A stretch of DNA of 36,153 nt from an uncultured Anaerostipes sp. GTDB taxonomy: Bacteria > Bacillota > Clostridia > Lachnospirales > Lachnospiraceae. Below are positions 25,213 to 33,851 of this stretch, piece by piece. Position 1 is the first letter of the stretch, and every line of letters begins with the position of its first letter. Location of the stretch: the NCBI GenBank assembly GCA_900756035.1, contig CAAEIR010000088.1, forward strand, positions 1 through 36,153. The letters are read 5' to 3'. A model generated the notes under the pieces. That model saw nothing but the letters and a program-made list of their open reading frames with translations. It ran no database searches and was not told the origin of the DNA. Position numbers and translations under genes: made by a program.

Positions 25213-26781
25213 TTAAAAATCTTCCTGAATTTCTCCGCAGATTAACTGAATACTTTCTGTTACCATTCCGAGATAATTTTCATCGACCAGTGCCGTTACC
25301 AGATCACCGGGATGCAGAACTGTATTTCCGCGGGCGATAATTTCTTCGCCGTCTCTCTGAATTATAACGATCAGGCAATGCTCTGGCCAGAGAATATCTT
25401 TAATTTTTCTGTGAGCAGCTAAAGAAGTACTTCCAACGACAAAACTTCTTAAAATTTTATGTTCAGGACCATCATTTTTGACCAGTCCATTTTTGGCGAG
25501 AATACGCCCAAGAAGACTTTCATAAATAGGCTCACTCTTTAGCAGCTGGGCAGTAATATAACTGATCATACAGACAACACCCAGTGACAGGAAGTGTTCA
25601 AAGGTTCCTGTCATCTCTGCAATCAGCAAAATACCGGTGATTGGGGCGCGGACAATCGCGGTAAAAAATCCTGCCATTGAAATGGTAATAAAGTTTACCA
25701 GATAGTAGGAGCCAATGCCCGTTTCCTGAATCATAAATGTTCCGTAAATGCATCCGATGTAAGCTCCGAGAATCAGCAGAGGGAAGAAAATACCTCCCGG
25801 TGCTCCGGAACCAAAGCAGAGTGCAGAGTATAGAAATTTGCATATAAGAAGGAGAAACAGTGTTCCAATCATTAGTTGGTGTGTTTCAATGATTTCAATC
25901 ATAGCATGTCCTCCGGCAAGGACTGTCGGGAGAATATAGCCTACAACCCCGGCGGATAAAAATGGCAGTATAATTTGATACTGTTTCGGAATCTTTGGGA
26001 GCTTTCCATAGAAATCTTGTCCCTTCAGCATGACAAAGTTATAGAATGCACCAAGCAGACCCAGAAAGATTCCAAGGAGCACTAACATCCAGTAATGTTT
26101 CAGTGGAAGAGCGCTTTTTAATTGGAAATTAAAAACCGGATGGAGTCCAAAAACATTTTTTGAGATAAAATCAGAGGCAACACAACCTGAAATCACGCAA
26201 ACTAACATCGAGCCGTTAAAATTTTTCTGAAGTTCTTCCAACGTAAATAAAATTCCTGACAAAGGGGCATTAAAAGCAGCGGCAAGACCGGCACCGGCAC
26301 CACAGGCGGTCATATAGCGTTCTTTTGTGGCTCCGGCTTTCATAATTTTAGAGGCACCTTTTCCTGCCATAGCGCCGAGCTGTACAGAAGGGCCTTCCCT
26401 TCCCAAAGATAAACCGCCGAGAATACAAAGTGTTCCGCCAACAATTTTAGAAATCAAAACCCGCCACCAGTTCTGATTGAGATATCCTTTCATTTCTCCC
26501 TGTACCTGAGGGATTCCGCTTCCGGAGATCATTCCTTCCCAGGCAACAAGTTTTCCGACAATGAGTCCCATAACAGCCAGAACGAGAAACCATCCTGCCA
26601 TTAAGAGAGCATCGCCTTTGGTAAATTCAAGAATGATAAATAGCAGTTTTTCGGCATAATTAAGGAGCAGCCGGTAAATGACTGCCACACATCCGGCAAA
26701 CAAACCTGTAAGAAGACCGTTTAATACCAGAGAAACCGAAAAACCCTGGGGATTTTCCAGAATGTGAAGTTTTTGTTTCAT
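25213..26781 (-). CDS. ClC chloride transporter with C-terminal TrkA-C domain
   Basis: 522-residue membrane protein of the voltage-gated chloride channel family. Selectivity and gating motifs are GSGIPQV, GREGPSVQLG (gating Glu129), FTLEELQKNF (the internal proton glutamate position) and GSGAPGGIFFPLL. Having both glutamates points to a Cl-/H+ antiporter rather than a channel. The last 85 residues (from about 440) form a TrkA-C/RCK-type domain (IKDILWPEHCLIVIIQRDGEEI, VLHPGDLVTAL) that may bind a ligand. Start at 26781, behind AGGAGGAATC; a reading from 26820 adds 13 unlikely residues. Divergent from ung. Confidence 0.92.
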   Translation of the reverse strand: MKQKLHILENPQGFSVSLVLNGLLTGLFAGCVAVIYRLLLNYAEKLLFIILEFTKGDALLMAGWFLVLAVMGLIVGKLVAWEGMISGSGIPQVQGEMKGYLNQNWWRVLISKIVGGTLCILGGLSLGREGPSVQLGAMAGKGASKIMKAGATKERYMTACGAGAGLAAAFNAPLSGILFTLEELQKNFNGSMLVCVISGCVASDFISKNVFGLHPVFNFQLKSALPLKHYWMLVLLGIFLGLLGAFYNFVMLKGQDFYGKLPKIPKQYQIILPFLSAGVVGYILPTVLAGGHAMIEIIETHQLMIGTLFLLLICKFLYSALCFGSGAPGGIFFPLLILGAYIGCIYGTFMIQETGIGSYYLVNFITISMAGFFTAIVRAPITGILLIAEMTGTFEHFLSLGVVCMISYITAQLLKSEPIYESLLGRILAKNGLVKNDGPEHKILRSFVVGSTSLAAHRKIKDILWPEHCLIVIIQRDGEEIIARGNTVLHPGDLVTALVDENYLGMVTESIQLICGEIQEDF

Positions 26782-26818
26782 AGTGATTCCTCCTGCTCTT
26801 TTCACCAATATACATTTC

Positions 26819-26844
26819 ATTTTACCATAAAACTATGCTATAAT
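26819..26844. promoter_or_regulatory. Overlapping divergent extended -10 promoters for clc and ung
   Basis: Plus strand: TGCTATAAT (26836-26844), an extended -10 for ung with a poor -35. Minus strand: TGGTAAAAT (26827-26819), an extended -10 for the ClC gene. Only eight bases lie between the two elements, so the promoters should compete. Confidence 0.6.
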
Positions 26845-26874
26845 AGGAAAAGATTTTGCGAAGGAGGTCGAATT

Positions 26875-27549
26875 ATGCCGCCAATTACCAATGACTGGGC
26901 ACAATATTTGAAAGACGAGTATAAAAAGCCCTATTATCGGAAATTATACGAGACGATGATGCAGGAGTATAAGACAAAGTTAATATTTCCACCGGCAGAT
27001 GATATTTTCAATGCATTTCACTTTACGCCGGTAAAAGATGTGAAAGTTGTGATTTTAGGACAGGATCCTTATCATGGAGACGGTCAGGCTCACGGCTTAT
27101 CTTTTTCTGTAAAACCGGGGGTGGAACCGCCGCCGTCTCTTGTAAATATTTATAAAGAGCTCAATGAAGATCTGGGTTGTGATATTCCCAATAACGGATA
27201 TTTGACAAAGTGGGCGGAACAGGGAGTGATGATGTTAAATACTGTCTTAACAGTACAGGCCCACCACGCCAATTCCCACCGAGGCATCGGATGGGAGGAA
27301 TTTACGGATGCGGCAATTCGTGTGCTCAATGAGCAGGAACGTCCGATTGTATTTATGTTATGGGGACGCCCGGCACAGAACAAGAAAGCATTGCTGAATA
27401 ATCCAAAGCATTTGATTTTGGAGGCACCTCATCCAAGTCCCCTGTCTGCCTATCGAGGCTTTTTTGGATGCAGACATTTTAGCAAAGCCAATGAATTTCT
27501 GAAAGAACAGGGAATTGAGCCGATTGACTGGCAGATTGAAAACATTTAG
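26875..27549 (+). CDS. ung: Uracil-DNA glycosylase, family 1
   Basis: Removes uracil from DNA, the first step of base-excision repair; cytoplasm. 224 residues. Water-activating loop GQDPYHGDGQAHG with catalytic Asp64, MMLNTVLTV, LWGRPAQ and the leucine-loop HPSPLSAYRGFFGCRHF with His186. All active residues are intact. Start from AAGGAGGTCG, six bases upstream; an upstream ATG at 26764 lies inside the divergent ClC gene and is rejected. First gene of an apparent operon with the next two genes (gaps 11 and about 17 bases). Confidence 0.97.
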   Translation: MPPITNDWAQYLKDEYKKPYYRKLYETMMQEYKTKLIFPPADDIFNAFHFTPVKDVKVVILGQDPYHGDGQAHGLSFSVKPGVEPPPSLVNIYKELNEDLGCDIPNNGYLTKWAEQGVMMLNTVLTVQAHHANSHRGIGWEEFTDAAIRVLNEQERPIVFMLWGRPAQNKKALLNNPKHLILEAPHPSPLSAYRGFFGCRHFSKANEFLKEQGIEPIDWQIENI

Positions 27550-27560
27550 GGAGAAGCAAG

Positions 27561-28343
27561 ATGAGCAAGATTGTATTTTTTGATATTGACGGAACGTTAC
27601 ACTATTCCGGAATCGGAATTCCGGATTCTACAAAACGTGCCTTAGATCAGCTGTTTAAGAATGGACACAAAGCTATAATGTGCACCGGGCGGAGCAGAGG
27701 AATGATGCCCGAAGAATATTTCCATATGGGATTTCACGGGATGATTCTCGGAGCAGGCTCCTATGTGGAGTATGAAAATCAGATGCTTCACCGGGAGTTA
27801 ATGGATGAAGCAGAGGTTCGAAAGGTAATTGACTGGGGAAAAGAGCAGGGAATCGGAATCATTTTAGAAGGAGAGCATCACGGATATTACGACCCGGATA
27901 ATCAGGAAGATTATTATGTTGCAATGAAGGAAAAGACGGAAAGAGACTGCGAAACTATTTTGCATCCGCTTTGTGAAGCTTTTGATATTCCAAAATGGAC
28001 TTATCATCATATGGATCCAAAGAAAACCAAAGATGTGGAGCAAATGTTAGGAGCACGTTACAAAGGAACCTATCACGCTCCGGCAAATTCTGTAGAGTTT
28101 GTTCCGGCAGGAGTTAACAAAGCCAAAGGAATTGAACAAATTTTAGAATATACGGGAATCAGCAAAGAAGATTCCTATGCCTTTGGAGATAGCGCCAATG
28201 ATATTGATATGATTCGCTATGTCAAATATGGCGCAGCCATGGGAAATGCCGTTCCGGAACTCTTGGAGATAGCGCCGTATCGGACAGACAGGGCAGACTG
28301 TGATGGAATTGAAAAAGGATTAAAAAAATTTGAATTAATATAA
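27561..28343 (+). CDS. HAD-superfamily Cof-type phosphatase
   Basis: 260 residues, class IIB HAD fold. Motif I is DIDGT (Asp8 and Asp10), motif II is CTGRS, a C2-type cap covers about residues 80-185, Lys occurs in AGVNKAKGIEQ and motif IV is GDSANDIDMI. Such enzymes hydrolyse sugar phosphates, flavin phosphates and similar metabolites; the substrate cannot be read here. It starts 11 bases after the ung stop with a GGGAGAAGC site. Confidence 0.92.
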   Translation: MSKIVFFDIDGTLHYSGIGIPDSTKRALDQLFKNGHKAIMCTGRSRGMMPEEYFHMGFHGMILGAGSYVEYENQMLHRELMDEAEVRKVIDWGKEQGIGIILEGEHHGYYDPDNQEDYYVAMKEKTERDCETILHPLCEAFDIPKWTYHHMDPKKTKDVEQMLGARYKGTYHAPANSVEFVPAGVNKAKGIEQILEYTGISKEDSYAFGDSANDIDMIRYVKYGAAMGNAVPELLEIAPYRTDRADCDGIEKGLKKFELI

Positions 28344-28360
28344 TGCGAAAGAGGAAAGAG

Positions 28361-29476
28361 ATGAAAAAGTTATTAAAGAAGACGACAGCAGCGGCAGTCT
28401 GTATTCTATTGGCGTCAGGGATTTTTGTAAAACCTGTAAAAGCAGCAGACGGGGTGGCAACGGAGACAAAGACAACAAAGAGTCAGCCGTCAATTTATGC
28501 AGAATCCGGAATTGTAATTGATGCCAAGTCCGGGAAAATTTTATATGCCAAAAAAATTGATGAGCGTCATTATCCGGCGAGTATTACAAAGATTCTAACC
28601 ACATTAGTGGCGATTGAGAATAATAAGGATTTGTATGGGGAAGTGACCTTTTCTAATTATGCTGTTAACAGCATAGAACCAGGAAGTACCCATATCGGTA
28701 TAAAAACCGGAGAAAAAATTCCTTTGATTGATGTATTAAACGGTATTATGCTGGAGTCTGCCAATGAAGCCTGTAATGGAGCGGCAGAGTATACTGCAGG
28801 ATCTATTCCGAAGTTTGTTGATCTTATGAATCAAAAAGCAAAGGAACTTGGATGTACGGGATCACACTTTGTGACAACCAACGGACTGCATGATGATAAA
28901 CATTATGTAACAGCAAGAGATATGGCAAAGATTTCAAAAGCAGCATTGGAAAATGAAGCATTTCGTCAGATTTCCTGCAAATCCAATTATTATATGGCGC
29001 CAACCAACAAAGAGAAGAAGGGGCGTGAATTGTGGAATCATCATAAGATGGTAAAAAGAACGATGTATTTATATAAGGGTGTTGAAGGTGGAAAAACCGG
29101 ATATACAACAAAAGCAGGAGGAACGCTTGTAACTTTTGCAAAGCGCGGGAATCAGGAGTTAATCAGTGTTGTTCTTTGTGCACACTTAACCGAGTTATAT
29201 GAAGATACGATCAGACTGATGGATTATGGATTTGATAACTATAAGACAGTTGTGCCATTTAAGGGAATGAATAAGACACTGAAAGAAGATTCCTATGGAT
29301 TCTTAAAGACGGGAAATCAGTTGGTACCATACACTCTTCCACTGGAACATCTGGATGATATTACGGTGATGCTTGAAAAGAATGAATCACCTGCTAAGTT
29401 GACTTATCAGTCCAGTGGTACAAAATATACGATAAATTATGATGGAAAACAGATCGGAACAGCGAAGCTTCATTAA
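28361..29476 (+). CDS. D-alanyl-D-alanine carboxypeptidase (DacF/PBP5 family)
   Basis: Penicillin-binding serine peptidase that trims the terminal D-Ala of the peptidoglycan stem; exported. 371 residues. Signal peptide 1-28 (AAAVCILLASGIF...KA). Active-site triad motifs are SITK (nucleophile Ser74, Lys77), SAN (133-135) and KTG (245-247), with EGGKTGYTTKAGG around the last. A PBP5-associated C-terminal beta domain covers about residues 285-371. ATG 28361 is chosen since AGAGGAAAG precedes it; ATG 28343 overlaps the previous stop without a site. No C-terminal amphipathic anchor is evident, which is slightly short of the PBP5 form. Confidence 0.93.
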   Translation: MKKLLKKTTAAAVCILLASGIFVKPVKAADGVATETKTTKSQPSIYAESGIVIDAKSGKILYAKKIDERHYPASITKILTTLVAIENNKDLYGEVTFSNYAVNSIEPGSTHIGIKTGEKIPLIDVLNGIMLESANEACNGAAEYTAGSIPKFVDLMNQKAKELGCTGSHFVTTNGLHDDKHYVTARDMAKISKAALENEAFRQISCKSNYYMAPTNKEKKGRELWNHHKMVKRTMYLYKGVEGGKTGYTTKAGGTLVTFAKRGNQELISVVLCAHLTELYEDTIRLMDYGFDNYKTVVPFKGMNKTLKEDSYGFLKTGNQLVPYTLPLEHLDDITVMLEKNESPAKLTYQSSGTKYTINYDGKQIGTAKLH

Positions 29477-29506
29477 AAAAAGCTCCGCTGCAGGGTCATT
29501 TTAATT

Positions 29507-30421
29507 TTAGTTGGAACGAAGAATAATTAAGTTCAGGGCTTCCGGGACGATAGAAATATCGACTGGGAGCCCTTCTTCAAGGATCTCACCGTCATAATCA
29601 ATCGCAATCTCTGCTGTTTTTTCTGTTGGCAGAACGTGGAGCTCTTTGGTCTGGAAATATTCAATGGCAGGATGTTTTGGATGTTCGCCCTGGAAAAATT
29701 TAATGATCAGATCCGGAGCTTCCGTAAGTAATCCCATTTTCTTAATAATAAGTACATCCAGATATCCGTCAGAAACAGAGGCGAGGGGTGCGGCATCGGC
29801 AAATCCACCCACACTTTTTGAGTTGGCAACCAGAAAAACCATAATATCCTGAGTATCATTATATTCTTTACTCTTGAATGTCAATGTCATATTCTGTGCA
29901 AGCTGTTTCGGAAATTCTTTGACTCCTTCTAAATAATAGGCCATCTTTCCAAGGACGGCTTTTTTATCTTTCGGTACTTTATATGCGATATCAGTTAACA
30001 TTCCGGCCGCCAGAACATTAATAAAATATTCATTATTGACTTTTCCCACATCCACTGTTTTTATCTGAAATTCTTTGATCATTTTGCAAAAACCGTCTGC
30101 GGTCTGAGGCAGTTTCATATATGTAGCAAAGTCATTTACCGTACCGGCAGAGATAATCGCAAGAGGGATATGGCTCTGACTTAGAATCAGCCCGTTGGCT
30201 ACTTCATTTAAAGTACCGTCACCACCGACAGAGACAACATAATCGAATTCTCCGGGTTTTAGTTCTGCCGCCCGGTTTTTTGCATCATCTTTTTTTTCTG
30301 TATAGAACACTTCAATCTGGGGAGAAATCTGTTCGAGAATCAGAGTTGAGGTGATTTCTTTCAGCATAGACTCAATATTTTGTTTTCCAGAAGATGGATT
30401 AATAATAAATAAACCCTTCAT
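29507..30421 (-). CDS. Diacylglycerol kinase-family lipid kinase (YegS/DgkB-like)
   Basis: 304-residue cytoplasmic enzyme with the catalytic GGDGT motif (VSVGGDGTLNEVANGL), the nucleotide-binding opening IINPSSGK, and ISAGTVNDFA, where the family normally has an SAGTxNDFAR-like stretch. The C-terminal half is the usual beta-sandwich, ending IAIDYDGEIL and VDISIVP. Likely substrate is diacylglycerol or a related lipid. ATG 30421 follows AGGAGGAAAC; a reading to 30460 is longer and runs through the promoter -10 region. Confidence 0.9.
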   Translation of the reverse strand: MKGLFIINPSSGKQNIESMLKEITSTLILEQISPQIEVFYTEKKDDAKNRAAELKPGEFDYVVSVGGDGTLNEVANGLILSQSHIPLAIISAGTVNDFATYMKLPQTADGFCKMIKEFQIKTVDVGKVNNEYFINVLAAGMLTDIAYKVPKDKKAVLGKMAYYLEGVKEFPKQLAQNMTLTFKSKEYNDTQDIMVFLVANSKSVGGFADAAPLASVSDGYLDVLIIKKMGLLTEAPDLIIKFFQGEHPKHPAIEYFQTKELHVLPTEKTAEIAIDYDGEILEEGLPVDISIVPEALNLIILRSN

Positions 30422-30458
30422 AAGATGTTTCCTCCTAATCAATCTAATAATTAACACC

Positions 30459-30487
30459 ATTTTAACACAGATGGATCAAAGGAACAA
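30459..30487 (-). promoter_or_regulatory. Promoter of the lipid kinase gene
   Basis: Minus strand: TTGTTC (30487-30482), 17-base spacer, TAAAAT (30464-30459). Confidence 0.6.
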
Positions 30488-30529
30488 TGAGAAATGAAAT
30501 TGGCAAAAAATCCCAATAAAAGAAATGTA

Positions 30530-30558
30530 TTGAAAGAACCAGGTTTTTTCAGTATAAT
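30530..30558 (+). promoter_or_regulatory. Promoter of the EAL-domain gene
   Basis: TTGAAA (30530-30535), 17-base spacer, TATAAT (30553-30558), about 31 bases before the start codon. Confidence 0.8.
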
Positions 30559-30589
30559 TGAAAGAGGATTATTAATGGTGGTATGACAA

Positions 30590-32806
30590 ATGAAAAACAA
30601 GAGAGTGAAATACCAAAAAATAAAACGGCGCTATGAATTTCGATGGTTCATGGTGATGTTTTTTATATTGATTATTAGTATCATCGGTATTATTACGATA
30701 AATTTATATAAGCTTCAGATTGAGACGGACAAAATTGCGAAGAATTACGTGATGGATGTCACAAGCTCAACTGCGGAAAATTCCCGTCTGAGATTGCGCA
30801 TGACAAAACAGCAGATGGAGTCGATTGTAGATAGTCTGGTGCGAATATCTTCTGTTGATCGGAAGTATAATTTATTACAACGAAAACAAAAGATTCTTGA
30901 ATTTCGGATGATGGGAATTGCGGGAAAAGATGGTGTTGTAACATTTGTGGATGGAAGCACTCGGGATATTTCAAAGGAAGTCTGCTTTAAAAGCGCTTTA
31001 AATGGAGAAAATAATATCTATGAGTTTGGCAATGATGAGGTCGTATATACCAAGGCATATCAGGATCCTATATATGGGAAGCGAGTGCTGGTAGCGGTGC
31101 GAAGCAAAAGTTACATGCAGAAGCTGGTTCGGGGAATCGGTTTTGAGGGAAAGGGAGAAGCCTGTGTTTCAGATTCGAACGGGAAAATGGTTGTTGCCTC
31201 TGCAAATAAACCACTTTATCGTAAATTGCGATCTTATCTGGAAGAGAAAAGCATCAGTGAGTATATTCAGAAAAAGTTAGAAAATAATCAGAATGCGATT
31301 GTAGATATTGGAGAGATCGAAGGTCATGACTATATGCTGGCTATGACAAAAATGGGCGTAAAAGACTGGTCGTTGATTACATTAATTCGCTCGGACTTGA
31401 TATTTTCTAAGATCAGCAGTACTTTTTTTGCGACATTTGTATCGGTAGCAGGGGTTACCGCCTTATTACTGACAGGGGCAGCATATATCGTTTGGATTAT
31501 GAAGCAGAATCAAAAGGCATTGGAAATTTTAGCTTTTATAGATCCTGTTACAGGGAAGATGAATAACGATCGCTTTAAAATGATTTGTGCAGAATTGTTT
31601 CGGAAATCAGAGCCGGGAACTTATACGATTGTTGTTATGAATATTAGGAATTTTCGTATTATAAATAAAAAGTATGGGGTTGAAGGCGGCGACCAGGTTC
31701 TCCAATACGTGCTTTCTGTGATTGAGGAGAATCTGGGAGAGGATGAGATCGCATCCAGAGATGTTGCGGACCATTTCTATATTTGCTTAAAGGAATCTGA
31801 TGAGGAGAAGATAAAAGAACGCCTTATGCAGTTGGTTTACAAAATTAATAAGATCAGAGAACTGTGTGAATTTTATCGTTTTTCTATCGAATTTGGCGCT
31901 TATCAGGTGTATGACCGGAATTTAGATATGGATACAATTCAGGACCGGGCAGATATGGCATACAAATATAAGAAACAGGGAGTTGCAGATATTCTGCGAT
32001 TCTATGATGAATCTCTAATTAAAGAGCTGGAGAAGGAAAAAGAACTTCACGATTTACTGGAAGAATCTTTAAAGAATGGTGATTTTAAGGCCTATCTGCA
32101 GCCAAAGATTTCATTAAATGACGGAAAGATTGCGGGGGCAGAGGCATTGATTCGATGGCAGCATCCGAAGAAAGGAATGATTTATCCGTCAGAGTTTATA
32201 CCGATTTTTGAAAAAAGCGGTGAGATTTTAAAACTGGATCGCTTCGTATTTGAGGAAGTCTGTAAGTTTATGCAGTGTTTAAGGAAAGAGGGACGGACAT
32301 TGTTCCCTATTTCTGTAAATCTGTCGAGAGATCATTTTCAAAATGAAGACTTTTTAAATCCTTTTTTGAAGATTAGAGAGAGCTATCAGATTCCTGCTGA
32401 ATTATTGGAATTTGAAGTAACAGAATCTATATTTGCGTCTGATCAGGAGATGGAAAAAGCCATTGATCAGATTCATAAAGAAGGTTTTTTGTGTTCAATG
32501 GATGATTTTGGAGCAGGATATTCTTCTTTGGGAATGTTGACAGATTTTGATATTGATTATATAAAACTTGATAAGCGCTTTTTTGACCGGATGGATGTGG
32601 ATGAGAAAGGGCAGAAAGTTATAGAATCCGTAATTCATTTATCAAAAGAATTAAACATTGGAACTGTGGCAGAGGGTGTGGAAGATCCAAAACAAGTGGA
32701 ATTTTTGAAAAGAATTCACTGCGATGTGGTGCAGGGATATGTATACGCCAAGCCGTTGGCATTGGATGAGTTTATGATCTGGATGGATCAGAGAACAAGT
32801 CTATAA
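30590..32806 (+). CDS. Membrane c-di-GMP phosphodiesterase: Cache-like sensor, degenerate GGDEF, EAL
   Basis: 738 residues. Membrane helix 20-41, external sensor of about 240 residues (Cache-like, with GIAGKDGVV and ACVSDSNGKMVVAS turns), second helix at about 288-308, then a GGDEF domain whose signature is VADHF (392-396), so it should not make c-di-GMP. The EAL domain looks active: EAL begins at Glu518 (AEALIRWQHP), NLSRDHF, FEVTES, DDFGAGYSS (Asp638, Asp639), IKLDKRFF, AEGVED and QGYVYAKPL. It is therefore predicted to break down c-di-GMP in response to an outside signal. Own promoter, single-gene unit. The start ATG lacks a strong ribosome site (only ATGGTGGT upstream). Confidence 0.92.
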   Translation: MKNKRVKYQKIKRRYEFRWFMVMFFILIISIIGIITINLYKLQIETDKIAKNYVMDVTSSTAENSRLRLRMTKQQMESIVDSLVRISSVDRKYNLLQRKQKILEFRMMGIAGKDGVVTFVDGSTRDISKEVCFKSALNGENNIYEFGNDEVVYTKAYQDPIYGKRVLVAVRSKSYMQKLVRGIGFEGKGEACVSDSNGKMVVASANKPLYRKLRSYLEEKSISEYIQKKLENNQNAIVDIGEIEGHDYMLAMTKMGVKDWSLITLIRSDLIFSKISSTFFATFVSVAGVTALLLTGAAYIVWIMKQNQKALEILAFIDPVTGKMNNDRFKMICAELFRKSEPGTYTIVVMNIRNFRIINKKYGVEGGDQVLQYVLSVIEENLGEDEIASRDVADHFYICLKESDEEKIKERLMQLVYKINKIRELCEFYRFSIEFGAYQVYDRNLDMDTIQDRADMAYKYKKQGVADILRFYDESLIKELEKEKELHDLLEESLKNGDFKAYLQPKISLNDGKIAGAEALIRWQHPKKGMIYPSEFIPIFEKSGEILKLDRFVFEEVCKFMQCLRKEGRTLFPISVNLSRDHFQNEDFLNPFLKIRESYQIPAELLEFEVTESIFASDQEMEKAIDQIHKEGFLCSMDDFGAGYSSLGMLTDFDIDYIKLDKRFFDRMDVDEKGQKVIESVIHLSKELNIGTVAEGVEDPKQVEFLKRIHCDVVQGYVYAKPLALDEFMIWMDQRTSL

Positions 32807-32820
32807 AGAAAACTAGAAAG

Positions 32821-32871
32821 AACCCACAGAAAATGCGTGCCTTTCGGCAACGGCATATTCCGTGGGTTTTT
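32821..32871 (+). terminator. Terminator after the EAL gene
   Basis: AACCCAC (32821-32827) pairs with GTGGGTT (32862-32868), with further imperfect pairs inside and a small TGCC/GGCA hairpin at the tip, followed by TTTTTG. Confidence 0.75.
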
Positions 32872-32901
32872 GTGTGTAATCTTTCTTTTAATCTGTTTTA
32901 T

Positions 32902-33006
32902 TTACCCAAGCAGCTGAATTAAAAAACTCGATGAAATTAATATCATTGCACCGCCTAATCGCGTTGCCATCTGTGCAAATGGAATGGTATACGGCACAAC
33001 AAAAAA
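32902..33006 (-). pseudogene. Possible C-terminal remnant of a membrane protein
   Basis: In the otherwise empty 32870-33000 stretch the minus strand reads open for some 34 codons to a stop at 32904, giving VPYTIPFAQMATRLGGAMIL then ISSSFLIQLLG. The amphipathic-then-hydrophobic wording looks like the tail of a membrane protein. It has no start or ribosome site and its upstream part is the terminator of the tRNA gene. It could be chance; no family is recognised. Confidence 0.3.
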
Positions 33007-33041
33007 GCTGTAAACTCGTGATAATAGAGGTTTGCAGCTTT
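33001..33041 (-). terminator. Terminator of the tRNA-Arg gene
   Basis: AAAGCTGTAAAC (33004-33015) pairs with GTTTGCAGCTTT (33030-33041), one mismatch; a run of six T follows on the minus strand. Confidence 0.8.
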
Positions 33042-33050
33042 GTTTGTCAG

Positions 33051-33124
33051 CGTTCCCGAGGTGATTCGAACACCCGACCTACCGCTTAGGAGGCGGTCGC
33101 TCTATCCAGCTGAGCTACGGAAAC
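33051..33124 (-). tRNA. tRNA-Arg (anticodon CCU)
   Basis: Minus-strand cloverleaf of 74 bases. The acceptor stem GTTTCCG/CGGGAAC (one G-T pair) is followed by discriminator G. D arm GCTC...GAGC, anticodon stem ACCGC/GCGGT with loop CTCCTAA (anticodon CCT, plus-strand 33088-33090), and T arm GGGTG-TTCGAAT-CACCT. No CCA is encoded. It reads AGG codons. It is flanked by its own promoter and terminator. Confidence 0.96.
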
Positions 33125-33148
33125 AAAATGGATGATATAACGTTTCTT

Positions 33149-33177
33149 ATTTTACCGATTCTTGGAGGAAATGTCAA
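33149..33177 (-). promoter_or_regulatory. Promoter of tRNA-Arg
   Basis: Minus strand: consensus TTGACA (33177-33172), 17-base spacer, TAAAAT (33154-33149), 25 bases before the tRNA 5' end. Confidence 0.85.
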
Positions 33178-33218
33178 TCACAAAGTATGAAATTGATGTG
33201 AATTAGTAATTGGACAGG

Positions 33219-33247
33219 TTGACTTTTTTTGAGTTTTTCTTTAAAGT
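33219..33247 (+). promoter_or_regulatory. Possible promoter of the DJ-1/PfpI gene
   Basis: TTGACT (33219-33224), 17 bases, TAAAGT (33242-33247). An alternative pair is TTGAGT (33229-33234) with TAAATA (33252-33257), also spacer 17. Confidence 0.45.
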
Positions 33248-33296
33248 AGTTTAAATAGGATAAGAAAAGTAAGATATAGAGAAGGAGAAAACGGTC

Positions 33297-33848
33297 ATGA
33301 ATAAAGTATTTGTATTTTTGGCAGATGGATTTGAGGAGATTGAGGGACTTACTGTTGTTGATCTGTTGCGCCGTGTGGATATAGAGACGAGAACCGTAGC
33401 GATTGGTGATTCCAGGAAAATTACGGGTTCTCACAATATTGAAGTGGAAGCTGATATGATGTTCCATGAAGTATCAGAATCGGAAGGTGTGATGTATGTG
33501 CTTCCCGGAGGAATGCCGGGAACACTCCATTTGAAGGAACATAAGGGATTGGGAGATTTGCTGAAAAAAGCATATGACAATGATAAATATCTTGCGGCGA
33601 TCTGTGCAGCACCGACGGTTTTTGAAAAATACGGAATGTTGGAAGGCCGGAAAGCAACCTCATATCCGGCAATGGAACCGGAATTAAAATTAGCAGAGTA
33701 TCAGACCGATAAAGTCGTTGTAGATGGGAAAATCATTACAAGCCGGGGTATGGGAACAGCCATTGATTTTGCCGCAAAATTGGTAGAGGTTTTGAAAGGT
33801 ACACAGGAAAAGGAAGAGTTATTAGAAAGTATTGTATACGGAGATTAA
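33297..33848 (+). CDS. DJ-1/PfpI (YajL/ThiJ) family protein
   Basis: 183-residue cytoplasmic protein of the class I glutamine-amidotransferase-like fold. The reactive Cys103 sits in the nucleophile elbow AAICAAPTVF, and the conserved Glu that lowers its pKa is in LADGFEEIEG. The PGGMPG motif and the dimer-forming C-terminal helix are present. DJ-1/YajL relatives protect against oxidative or carbonyl damage; which activity this one has is unknown. AGAAGGAGAAAAC precedes the start. Three bases separate it from the next gene. Confidence 0.93.
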   Translation: MNKVFVFLADGFEEIEGLTVVDLLRRVDIETRTVAIGDSRKITGSHNIEVEADMMFHEVSESEGVMYVLPGGMPGTLHLKEHKGLGDLLKKAYDNDKYLAAICAAPTVFEKYGMLEGRKATSYPAMEPELKLAEYQTDKVVVDGKIITSRGMGTAIDFAAKLVEVLKGTQEKEELLESIVYGD

Positions 33849-33851
33849 TCT

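Noticed and set aside
33051..33124. Integrated element with att duplication at tRNA-Arg
   Set aside because: No integrase and no second copy of the tRNA 3' end in the window.
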